The position numbers and the translations under genes are program-made. Shown here piece after piece: positions 11,569-22,599 of a DNA stretch of 64,000 bases. This DNA comes from Erodium maritimum (lineage: Eukaryota; Streptophyta; Magnoliopsida; Geraniales; Geraniaceae). The DNA lies in the NCBI GenBank assembly GCA_963921825.1, contig OY997593.1:43105111-43169110 (forward strand), in the 5' to 3' direction. The notes beneath the pieces are model-generated. The model had not been told where the DNA came from, made no database searches, and saw nothing but the letters and a program-made list of their open reading frames with translations. The first letter of the stretch is position 1. Each line of letters begins with the position of its first letter.

Positions 11569-14500
11569 TTCTTTTTTTTTTATCAACAATTTTTTGTATT
11601 AAAACCGAGCCTTTGAAATGAAGGGCAAGGTCAAGGGGAGACCCCTCTGGAGAAATTACAACCTAAAATGACCACAATTATTCAAAAGGATAACTAGTAT
11701 CACTATTACCCAACCCAAATCAACCAACTTACAGTGCTTGCCTTGTAAGGCAAGAGAACCCAACCAGTTAAATTCAAACCTTACCAGACCCATTAACACA
11801 ATACTACCCAAATCCAGCAAAAAGATCCCACAAATCACCAACAAAATCAATTCCAGAAACCTTAAAGCCACAACACAAACAAGGAAAGAAGGAAATCCAT
11901 TCCAAGCACCCCAAATTTGCTCCAGAAACACAAAACCAGCTAATCCACAACCAGTAAAATACCATAGTACCAACACCAGCACCTTCAATTCAGAACCACC
12001 CTTCAAATAAGACAAGACACACCAGAGAAACAAGGGAAGAACTGCAACAAGGAACAAGATCACCTGTAGCAGAACCAGATAAGAGGAAGACACAACCACT
12101 CAACCTATACAACTAACCACACTCCAGAAGGAACAGATGAGAATGGGAAGAAAAGTGAGCCCACACACAACAAAGGACAAATAACAACCCAACAAAGGCC
12201 TAACCTCACACACTACAGCTCACCACAGTACCCTCCCAACCCAACCAATCCCACCCAAAGCCCCAAACCAGAAGAAAAGGAGAACCTTGAGAAGCAAGTC
12301 CTAAAAATTCAAATGTCAGAACTGAGGCTGGAACAAGGATCAGCCAGCCAAGAGAGAAAGGAGAAGGGGTGACCCCTCTTGAAATTAGCCCAAAGAGTTG
12401 ATAGGATTCATTTTGAATCTGCTGAAGTAATAGATCAGGAAAGATGACCATCCCTCTGAAAATGACAGAGTTCCTGCCAACCCATAATCTCCAAATGATG
12501 ATAGAAAAAATGATATCCCATTGTTTCCTAGCTGACAAAGGGGCCAATTGTCTCCAAGATAAAAACCAGTGCACAATCTTATCAGGCAATGCAGCTTTAA
12601 ACCCCCACCAATCCAAGAAAGGATTCCACACAGAGCTGGCTAAAGAACAAGTTAAGAACAGATGATCCATCTCCTCAGGCTCATCAAGACAAAAATGGCA
12701 CCACACAATATCTGCATACATGACTCTAGCAAAAAGAAAGCACTTTGTGGGGATGGCTTGCATACACAACAACCAGGAGAAAACAGCTATTTTTGGAGGC
12801 AGAAGAGGAGCCCAAAGCAATGCAGGCCACTCAGGAATTTGTTCTTCCCTGATATCTAAGACTTCATACATCCTATGCACTGAGAAGCCTTTAGGATCCA
12901 GAAGCCAAGTAACTGAATCTTCACCAGTATTCTGCAACTGAAAATTGTTAAGGTAATCACACAAGATGGAAAATAAGTCCAGTTCCCACCCCCTGAGATC
13001 TCTTTTGAAAAATAGTAGCCAATCTCCATCCAACCAAAAATTGGCAACTAGTGTCTTTTTTTGTGTGCTGAGGTGATAAAGTCTTTGGAACATAAATTGT
13101 AATGGTACCTCCAGTAACCAAGTATCCTCCCAAAACTACACACAATCACCTGAGTTCACTGACCACTGCAAACCCACAACACCAAAGGCCTCAGCAAAAA
13201 TTGGACACTCCAACAAAGATTGAATGTGGCTAAATAAGGATTGACCATCATGGATCACTAATTTAGTCAGATCCCAAGAGGCACAGTCCCATCCAAATTT
13301 AGCACACAATAGCTATTTCCACAAGGAGTCTTTCTCTACTGAAAACCTCCACCACCATCTAGCAAGCAAGGCCTTGTTCATAATGTGTAAATTCTTAATG
13401 CCTAATCCCCCCACTGACTTAGGCCTGGAAATCAAGTTCCATCTCACCTTGTGCAAACCTTTCTTAGTAATGGTTCCATTCCACAAAAAACTTCTTTGCC
13501 AGCTATCCATTTCCTTAATAACACCCTTGGGAGCTTTATAGAGTGACATGTAGTACAATGGTAATGAGCTGAGAGAGGACTTGATCAAAGTGATCCTGCC
13601 CCCAAAGGATTTGGCTCTAGCTTGCCAAAGGCTAAGCTTGCTTTTGAATTTAGTGATCACTGGTTCCCATGTTTTTTCCTCTTGGGATTAGCTCCCAACT
13701 GAAAACCAAGGTAGTTGAAAGGAAACTGAACCTCTGAGCAACCTAAAATATCACACACATCCTCAACTGATATTGAAGAAGGATTCAACAATAAAACTTT
13801 TGACTTGTGAAAATTGATCTTCAGCCCTGTGGCTTTTTGGAGACAGTTAAGAGGGTGCTTAAGATTGATCACTTGTTGAATGCCAGCTTCTATAAAAATC
13901 AGTGTGTCATCAACAAACTGTAAATGAGAGATTTCAGGGCCCTGATTATTCCATCTAATACCAGTAAACATCCCAGAAGCTTTTTCTTTGGTCATTAGTT
14001 GGTGAAGAGATTAAGCTACCAAAGCAAAGAGGAGAGGAGACAATGAGCAACCTTGTCTAAGCCATCTCAATAGTGGAAAATCATTAGATGGGGAACCATT
14101 AATGAGGATTGAGGACCAAGACTTAATGCATTCAGCAATCCAAGCTACCCAAAGTGAGCCAAAACCCTTAATTTGAAGAATATTAAGCAATGCCTCCCAA
14201 TTAATGTGATCACAGGCCTTTTCAAAATCAACTTTCAATACAATAACCTCTTTCCTGGAAGTCTTGATGGAATGAATTAACTCAGATGCAGTTAGAATGC
14301 CATCCAAAATCTGTCTTCCAGCAATAAAGCCAGATTGAACATCATGTACTAAATGATCCATCACCTTCTTCAATCTAGCAGCAGGAACTTTAGAGATTAA
14401 CTTATAAGTGTTGGAGATGAGGCTAATTGGTCTATACTCTTCAAAGCTGTGAGGAGAACTGAGTCTGGTTTGATAAAATCCCAACAAACTAGATAAAACC

Positions 14501-14990
14501 TCATTGTGAATCCATAAGGATCAGGTGACTTATCATCATTACAAGACTTAATAGCTTTCCAAACTTCCTCCTCAGAGAATGCCTTCTCAAGCTCTTGAGC
14601 TTGTAGTAAAGTGAGAGAATTAAAAGGCAAAGAAGATAAGTCAATGCAAACCTTAATATTATTGAAAAATATTTTCTGGAAGTGTAACTTAGCAGCAACT
14701 TTAATTTCTGAAGGGTTGCTATAAATAACCCCCTCTTCCTGGATCAGAATCAATTGCTTTCTAACTTGATTACAATTGGCCACCAGATGAATTTTTGTGT
14801 GCATCTATCACCCTCTTTGGATCACTTGTGTCTAGCCTTTTGACACCAAAGCTTAGCTTGCATTTTCAATCTCATGATCAACATAGCATTAAGAAGTGAT
14901 CTTTGCACAATCTCACCAAAAACAAGAGGTCTGACATCTAACAGGTCATCCAAACTCTTAATCTCTGCCTTCAAATCCTCAATAGCCTTT
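11569..14990 (-). mobile_element. 5'-truncated L1-type LINE
   Basis: The minus strand holds the C-terminal two thirds of a plant L1-like ORF2. Next comes a 3' untranslated stretch ending with the GGGTCTCCCC box usual near plant LINE 3' ends, then a poly(A) tail seen as the T run at about 11571-11581. The endonuclease domain is absent; recognisable homology stops near 14990, as expected for 5' truncation during target-primed reverse transcription. I found no clear target-site duplication. Confidence 0.85.
12206..14804 (-). pseudogene. LINE ORF2 remnant: reverse transcriptase and zf-RVT domain
   Basis: Four main minus-strand frames follow in order. 14397-14804 is the connector before RT (EEEVWKAIKSCNDDKSPDP). 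14011-14487 is the RT fingers and palm (YRPISLISNTYKLISK, VDFEKACDHINW, LRQGCSLSPLLF). 13657-13995 is the active site, FVDDTLIF where FADD is usual. 13313-13660 is the thumb region. 12206-13093 carries the zf-RVT domain, with CHFC and a following H-x3-C pair. Frameshifts near 14400, 14000, 13660 and 13140 inactivate it. It would have made the RT that copies LINE RNA at the nicked target. Confidence 0.85.
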
Positions 14991-15880
14991 CAAAAGGGAA
15001 GGCCGAACGTCTTTTTAGCAAAAAGCTAATATATTTTTATAGATTCAGTAAAAACGATAACGATATCATGCTGAGGCGGATCCATAAATTTATCTTATAG
15101 TATCCCACTCGTATTGATTAAATGTGAAAAAAATTCAAAGTCAGTTTAAGAAGGGCTAGAGTTTGATCGACTTTTCAAATGACATAAATTTCTCATATGA
15201 GCTCTGATGTAGGCCCGTAAGGTATCAAATTGAATAGAATTTAGATATCTACAATTTTCATGAAGGGATTTTAGCTAGAAAATACAGTACATGAACCCAT
15301 ATGTGTCGTCCAAGTCGAAGGTCAATCATACGTTGTTTGGTCCGCCATAGACAGAGCTTTGGGCAAAACATATAATCAGTCATACGGTGTATATGAGAAC
15401 ATAAATGATATAATATGAGACATGATTTATTTAAAAAAAAATGATTCAACACTACTTCATTGCAATGACTATAAAGACTTACAAATGTATACTACTGTAC
15501 CATTATGATTTACATCTAAATTTTTCAAAATACAGTCTACAAAATAATTGTAAATAAGGTTATTGGAAAGTGTAATAGATATTTTGAATTGTAAAAAGAG
15601 ATTTTCAAGTAAAATGATGTTATACACGCAGTAGATCTTCAAACGATCATAACTTCTTTATATGAATTTTGATTTAAGCCCGTAAAATATCAAATCGAAG
15701 ATATATGAAAACTCTACAATTATATATAATTTTTCCGGGACACGGTATGCCGTGGTGTACCGTAATCCCCTAAATCCGTCCATGATATTAGTGATATAAA
15801 GTTATACGTATTCGTCCGTAACTTGCAAATATTTGCAATCGGCTGTAAATTGTGTATGCCATAGTTTTTTATAAGGTTGT
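14991..15880. other. Gene-free AT-rich spacer
   Basis: No coding sequence, RNA gene or transposon end is recognised between the truncated LINE and the possible TIR element. Confidence 0.5.
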
Positions 15881-16313
15881 AAAAATGACTAGGCGTTAAT
15901 CGGACGGTTAAAGATTTTAGGGATTAATCGGAGACTAATCGGATTATTTTTTTTCTTTCTATTTTTAATAAATATATTACTATATATAGAAACAAAATAT
16001 AAATTTTCTTATATTAAAAATAATAGAAATATTTAAAATACCTAAAATATAACAATAATCAACTCAGAAGCACAACCTTATTATCACCACTACCAAACAC
16101 AACCGTATTATCACCATTACAAAACAATTTTATAGAACCATCTAATTATTTTAATTTAATTATTATAATGTAAAAAAATATTCTATGCGCCTAAATGTTC
16201 ATTCGGATTAACTATACAAAATTATATTAAACACCTAGATGTCTAATCGGATCTACTAAACATAAAATGGGGACTGAGCGGACACTCAGCCGGGCGCCTA
16301 ATTGAAATTTTTA
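15881..16313. mobile_element. Possible small non-autonomous TIR element
   Basis: The left end (AAAAATGACTAGGCGTTAAT) and the reverse complement of the right end (AAAAATTTCAATTAGGCGCC) form an imperfect inverted repeat. Several internal TAATCGGA motifs lie in both halves. No ORF is present. I could not see a clean target-site duplication, so superfamily is unassigned and the call is tentative. Confidence 0.3.
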
Positions 16314-16472
16314 GAACATTCGTTTTTCATAACCATGGCTTATTTATATCATCGTCGTTGCTACACTGAAAACTATTCTCCACCCAGAGCGCTAATAATA
16401 AATAAAAAAAACTGGTGCTAGTGCTGGTGCTAGTGGTAATTAATATATTCAGTTATAGAAAAGTTGTTGAAT

Positions 16473-17389
16473 TTATCCCATCAACGACTCCTGCCTCTGC
16501 AGCCTCATCTCCTGGTTGAACTTTTGAATGAACGCTTCCACTCGCCGGTTCAACTCGTCCTGACTCAGCGACGCTTCCCTTTTCAGCTTCCTCGATCCGT
16601 TGTTTCGCTCATGAAATGTCTCCGACTTTCTCATCGCCTTGGGATCCTTGTGATCTGGACTAGGCCGCGCGTGAGACTCCAAAGTCTCTGACTTTTTCAG
16701 CGGCATCGTCCTACCCTCTGTTACCGTCCTCCACGTGCTTTCCAACGTCTCCTCACGTTTCGGCTTCGACGCTGAAAATAGTCTCACACATCACGACTGT
16801 TTAATTATTATTTTTCCGAAATTTGAATACTAACGGCTATATTTCTGTGACACCGACAGTTATTGGAGATACGAACCGCTTACACAAATGATTTATTTCT
16901 TCTGAAAAACTGTACGTATTTACCTTGAGGACTGGACTTGAGAGCTTTTCGGTTAGCGAATCTCGCAGATACCGGCGGTTTTTCCTTCTCCTTGTTGGAC
17001 AAAAATTCCATGGAATCATTCCTCAGAAAATCTCCACCGTTAATTGTTGCTGTGTTCTTTTCTGCAACAAACGGAAGCGCCTCCGTCATAACATCTTCAA
17101 TCTTTGACGGCGTGTAATTAGTTGAGACATTGGTCGGAGGAGGGGGGCGAGACACAATCTGCAGCGGCGGAGATTCGTCGGATGTTGGATGGATCTTAGA
17201 GGAAGCTACGATGCCGATGATGATGCCGTTAATTAGAATATAGAGGTAAGGAGGGCGGAGCCAGGATGTCACCGAGAATTCTAAGATCAACGGCACAGAG
17301 CGCTTGAGAACCAGTGCCATGTACAGCACGCCGGTGGAAATGAGCAACACTTTGCAATTACTGGCAGAGTTGGAAGTAAATATTGGCAT
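16473..17389 (-). CDS. DUF4408/DUF761 family membrane-anchored protein (two exons)
   Basis: Exon 1 is 17389-16924 and exon 2 is 16771-16473. They are joined across a 152-nt intron with a GTAAAT donor and a TTTTCAG acceptor, and the frame is kept across the junction. The product is about 254 residues. Residues about 12-34 and 43-63 are hydrophobic; the second is the DUF4408 membrane segment (SWLRPPYLYILINGIIIG). The middle is low-complexity. The C-terminus carries the DUF761 signature ELNRRVEAFIQKFNQEMRLQ, ending RQESLMG. The pairing of these domains is known in plant 'cotton fibre' type proteins, whose biochemical role is poorly defined. The start is the first Met before the hydrophobic region. 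No frame damage is seen, so it looks like a functional host gene. Confidence 0.85.
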
Positions 17390-18825
17390 TTTCCGGTGAT
17401 CGAACTTCTTGTTTAACGGCGAAGAGAGTTCCGATACGAGGAGTAGGGGGGATTTGTACGGCTGGATTGCACCTTACCGCTAAGTTTAAAGTAAAAATAT
17501 TGTGCGGTGTGGTGGGGGAGATGAGATAGGCTGGTGATGTAGCAACACGCGGCAAATGTAATAGTTATTAAATTATCTACCTGGACCTTGCTTCTGACAC
17601 GAATGATCACACTCTACCAGCCTATCCTGAATAAATTTCAATAGCTTTTTTACTGAGAAAATTTTATATTGTTTTTTCCCTACAAAACAATTATTTTCAT
17701 TATAAAATTTTATATTGTTTTTTTCCCTACCTGGAAAAATTTATACTTCATTTAGTACTGTCTTTATTTTTTAGTTAATTTCCTCTAAAAAATATTAAAG
17801 ATCTAAAATTATTATAAATATATGTGTTGGAAGTCTTCTTATTTCAGGGAGGTTTTGAGATTTATATTACAAGCCGTTTGACATTCTATTTTCCTTCTTC
17901 TTTTTTGACTGAAAGGTGTAATTTTATTAATTCAGAAAATCAATACATAGATGTGCGACAGAAAAATTTCTGACTGTCACGGTAATAACATGTATTGAAA
18001 GAATCATTCGAAGTAATTTTAAAACTAAAACCGTCACAGACGGTATTGATATGTCACATAGGGAGGAAAGAAATGTGGGGTAAGAAAGAGAAACTAGAAG
18101 TCCTACTCAAACGCACAGATCTGGACTGCATCGGTTGTATTGGAAGGATATATGTGATTGAAGGTCCCCTCCTAGGAAAAGTCTTTGAATCTCTGCTACT
18201 AGTTATTGATCCTATAAGGAAGAAATCATATAAAATAAAAAAGGCTCACTCGATTAGCCTGATCCAAAATCGAGAGAGGGGTCGAGGAGGGTGCCACTGT
18301 GGAGGACAATGAGATGGTCGTGCCGGTGACGGCTTTAGAGACGACGGGGGTTGCTCAAGAGAGATGATCCGATATAGTTTGTTCCAATGCAAGTTGAATA
18401 TGCAGTAGGTACAGAAAAAGGGGTGCATCAAATCTGTGAGCTTTTCGCATGCACCGGTGGAGGCCAAGGAGGGAGGGACATCGAAAGCGGCACCTATGGC
18501 AGTTTCATAGACGACGAGGGGTACGCAGGTGAGATGATCCGATACAGGGAGAGAAAGGGGCTCCGAGGCGGCGAGATCGATGGATACCGAGGTGAGACAG
18601 ACAACCACCACCAGAGTTGCAGAGGGGGGACCGAATACGGTCAGGAGACACGTCGTTGGTGGCGGGAGGAAGACAACATCGCAGTGACTAACAACGGTTC
18701 GAAGGAGGCCCTAGGAGAAAAAACCATAGAGCTCATAGGTAGGGAAACCCTAGTATAGCACAGGGAGGCAAAAAATTATAAAATATAATTTCTCTATTTC
18801 CCTTCTTTATGTATAAATTAATGCA
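17390..18825. other. Gene-free spacer upstream of the DUF4408 gene
   Basis: It should include the promoter of the minus-strand gene ending at 17389. A block (AAAATTTTATATTGTTTTTT) is repeated directly at about 17657 and 17702. Around 18340 and 18510 a GC-richer stretch repeats itself imperfectly (GAGATGATCCGATA shared, about 170 bp apart). Frames there run on both strands and resemble no family I know. Confidence 0.5.
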
Positions 18826-18998
18826 TATGTCATTAAGGTTATGTCTTCCCATATACATGTTATGAGCATATAAAGAGAGCCTATTGTAAAGAATGAAGAT
18901 ATATCAACACAATGATTTATTCTATTCTCTTCAAGTTCTCTTATGCTCTCTAATATTGTTCTTTCATTTACAACATGTCGTTCTTTTTACAACACGTT
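18826..18998 (+). repeat. Probable short 5' LTR end and primer site of element E
   Basis: The sequence TACAACACGTTATCAG at about 18986-19001 resembles the LTR/primer junction seen in many plant copia elements, where ACGTTATCAGCACG follows the LTR. The LTR may start at a TG near 18832. With no 3' LTR to compare, the outer boundary is a guess. Confidence 0.35.
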
Positions 18999-19627
18999 AT
19001 CAGTATGACAGCTCAGTTTTCGTAAGTACTTAAACATACTTTATTTCTTTAAGTTTATTTGTGTGTACTTTGTGTTTATGTATATTCGATGTATGTAGCC
19101 TGAAGTTTACATATGTCATGATATTTTGAACATGAAATTCTATAATCTTCAAAAAACGAGTTTCTTGTACCTGTCGTTCAAGATGTGTGAAAATTGTGAC
19201 CTAAAGCTCACATAAAGATCTAATGTTCTAAATTGATGATCCCTACAAGATAAATCAAATAAACTATTTTCAAGTGTCATCATACTATTTATAATCGATG
19301 AATTTTTTTTTCAACATTTCTTCAATTTAGTATGCTTATGAAGTAATAATTCCAAGAATACAAATTCATTTACAACTTTCGATAAGCATGCTCTGTGATC
19401 GCCAATGAAATATTGGATCTTTCACATCAGAAATTTGATGTTTATTATATACTTGTGTTTTATTTTTTATATTGAAATTTGAGGTTTGTTGAAACCGAAG
19501 CATTTGGACCTGAAGTTCCAAAATGCAAACAACATTAATCATGTACATAAATGAATTTAATATACCATTTATTCACACATTTATAGTATGAAACTAATAC
19601 ACTTTATATTCATTTTATAGTTTTACA

Positions 19628-22428
19628 ATGTCGAACCGTACAAAGCTAGAGTTTAATGCCTTAACATTTCCGGCAAAAATTACTTAAATTGGATTCTTGA
19701 TGCCGAAATCCACCTCAATGCCATGGATCTTGGAGATACCATAATAGAAGAAAGCACATCGTTTGAACAAAAATAAAGCAAAGGCCATGATATTCCTTCT
19801 TCATTATATCCATAAGGGATTGAAAACTGAATATTTGACGGTTAATGATCCTGCAATCCTTTGGAAAGATTTAAAAGAAAGGTACAACCACCAAAAAATG
19901 GCTACGCTTACGTTTGCAAGACTTTAAAAGCGTATGTGATTACTGCAATGTTTAGATTTACTTCTCAAATGAAATTGTGCGGAGAAAATATCACCGATAA
20001 AGATATGTTGGAAAATACCTTTTTCCACATTCTATGCCTCAAATATGCTCATGCAGTAGCAGTATCATGAACGAGATTTTATAAAACATTCCGAGCTAAT
20101 TTCATTTCTACTTGTTGATAAAATAATGAGCTCTTGATGAAAAATCACAACTCTCGCCCAACTGGGTCAAAATCATTCCCTGAAGCAGATGTTGTAACTA
20201 ATAATGAGTTTGAGCCTAATCAACATCATTTCCACGGACGTGGTCGTGGACAAGGTTATGGATGTGGTGGCGGTCATCATTATCAACATTGCTCGAATTT
20301 AAAGAACAAGGCTCACAACCATTGAAGTGGAAACCAAAAGAAAACACGCCATTTAAAAAGACGGATAATACTTGTCATAGATGTGGAGGAAAATTCCATT
20401 GGAGTCGTACTTTCCGTACTCCGAAACACCATGTTTAGCTTTATAAAGCCTCACTTAAAGGAAAAGGTATTGAGACGAACTTCACTGAACAAAATGATTC
20501 AATGGATTTTACCTAATTGGAGGTTGGAGATGTCTTTGAAGATATCAATGGGGAATTTGACAAATTAAAAGTGATGGAAAGATGGCTTGAGAAAATGATG
20601 ATTTTATGTTGCTTAAAAATGTTAAAGTGTTTGATTTTATTTAAGTATGATTCGTAATTTGATTATTTTTCATCAATAAAACATTTGGAGTGTCTTGTTT
20701 CTAGGTTTATTTCTTTATCTTATGAAGAACTATAGAAAAACAAAGTCTCTCTTATTATGTTAAAAGCAACTGGGAATCACTATTCTTGGCAGATAGTGCT
20801 ACAACACATACAATTTTGAGAGACTGAAAATATTTTTCACATCTCGTGTTAGCTAAAGCTAAAGTGAACACAATATCTGGTGCATAGGATCTTAATAAAG
20901 GCTCCGAAAGAGCCAATGTCATGTTACCAAATGGTACACAATTTATTATCAATGATGCAATGTTCTCAACAAGATAAAAAAGAAACTTGTTAAGATTCAA
21001 AGATATTCGTCGAAATGGTTATCACATTGAGACAAAAAATGAAAATGACGTTGAATGTTTATACATCACGTCCATGGTCTCGGGGGGAAAAAGTTGTGGA
21101 AAAACTATCTTCATATAGTTCTGGATTATATAATACTTTCATTAATCCAATTGAATCCAATATGGTGATTAACCAAAAACCAATGGACCCATCAAATTTG
21201 ATGATATGGCATAATAGTTTGGGTCATCCAGGTTCCATAATGATACGAAGAATCATAGAAAATTCACATGGACATAAAATGAAAAGTAAAAATTTCCTTT
21301 TGTCAAAAGATTACCCATGTGTTGCTTGTTTTCAAGGAAAACTGATTACTAGACCATCTCCGATGAAAGTTGCGACTGAATGTCCAATATTTTTAGAAAG
21401 AATTCAAGGATATATATGTGGACCTATTACCCCGACAAGCGGGCCATTTCAGTACTTTATGGTACTTGTTGATGCATCGACACATTGGTCGTATATTTCT
21501 TTATAGTCAACTCGCAATGTTCCGTTTACAAGACTCCTTGCTCAAATAACTCGATTAAGAGAAAAGTTTCCAAATCACGCAATAAAGAATATCCGTCTTG
21601 ATAATGCCGGGGAATTTACATCTCAATCATTTAATGAGTATTATATGTCAATTGGAATCATGATTGAACACCCCGTGGCCATACTCATACCTAAAATGGG
21701 TTAGAAGAATCGCTTAGTAAGAGGCTTAAATTGATTGCTAGGCTCTTACTTATGAAAACAAAGTTACCGAATTATGCTTGGGGACATGCAATATTACATG
21801 CTACGTCGTTAATACGAGTAACACAAATATCTCTCATTTGAGAGTGTTTGGGTGTGTAGTTTATGTCATTATATCCCCCCCCCCCCCCCCCCCCCCCTCA
21901 ACGTCGCAAAATGGGACCCCAAAGAAGATTGAGAATTTATATTGGATTTGAGTCTCCATCCATTATTAAATATTTGGAACTCATGACAGCTGATATGTTT
22001 ACGGCACGATTTACTGACTGTCAATTTGATGAGACAATTTTTCCATCATCAAGGGGAGATAAAAGAAGGTTTGAAAAGCAAAGAAAATAAATTTCATGAA
22101 ATGAATTGACATTGTCTCATTTTGATCTTCGTATGAACCAATGTGAACTGGAAGTTTAAAAGATTATCCACTTACAAAAGGTTGCAAATATATTGCCTAA
22201 TGCATTTACGGATGTTAAGACTATGATAAAATCATAAATACCAATTGCTAATGCTCCATGGAGAATTACTCTTCTTGATGAAGAAATGAGAAATATGCTT
22301 GCAAATGAGTGTAAAGCACATCAGAAGCGTGGTAAACCTATTGGATCCAAAAATAAGAACCCAAGAAAAAGAAAGGAATAAGTTCAGCTAGTTGGTACAT
22401 CAAAGGATTTTACAGTTCATGGAGAAAT
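19628..22428 (+). pseudogene. Element E gag and integrase remnant
   Basis: ATG at 19628 opens MSNRTKLEFNALTFPAK, a copia Gag start, and a stop soon follows. At about 20230-20280 there is an RGRG/glycine-rich stretch, then a knuckle CHRCGGKFHWSRTF with the last Cys changed to Phe (about 20370-20415). Integrase follows at 21015-21506 (IWHNSLGHPG, CVACFQGK, LVDASTHWSY). A 23-base poly-C run interrupts the next conserved block at 21875-21897, before RRKMGPQRRLRIYIGFESPS. Multiple stops and frameshifts are present. The sequence stops at 22428, at the F insertion. Confidence 0.82.
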
Positions 22429-22599
22429 TGTCACACCCCAAATCCGGTTTTGACCGGACTCGAGACGCAACTTAAAATAAATAACTAAAAAGGACAAATT
22501 AAAATAGGTGAATCTCAAAATATAATAATACACCAAAACGGAAGAGTCACAGCTCATAAAATCAGTACATAAGGTATAGTTCAAAAATAGCTGCACGTC
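22429..22599 (-). repeat. F solo LTR, piece 1
   Basis: The first 171 bp of F, matching the start of the A LTR (5995-6172). It ends at ACGTC, the expected B target site, after which the B LTR starts. Confidence 0.88.

Noticed and set aside
18246-18758. Overlapping ORFs of about 120 codons on both strands
   Set aside because: Neither resembles a known protein, and the stretch contains an imperfect internal duplication; not enough support for a gene.
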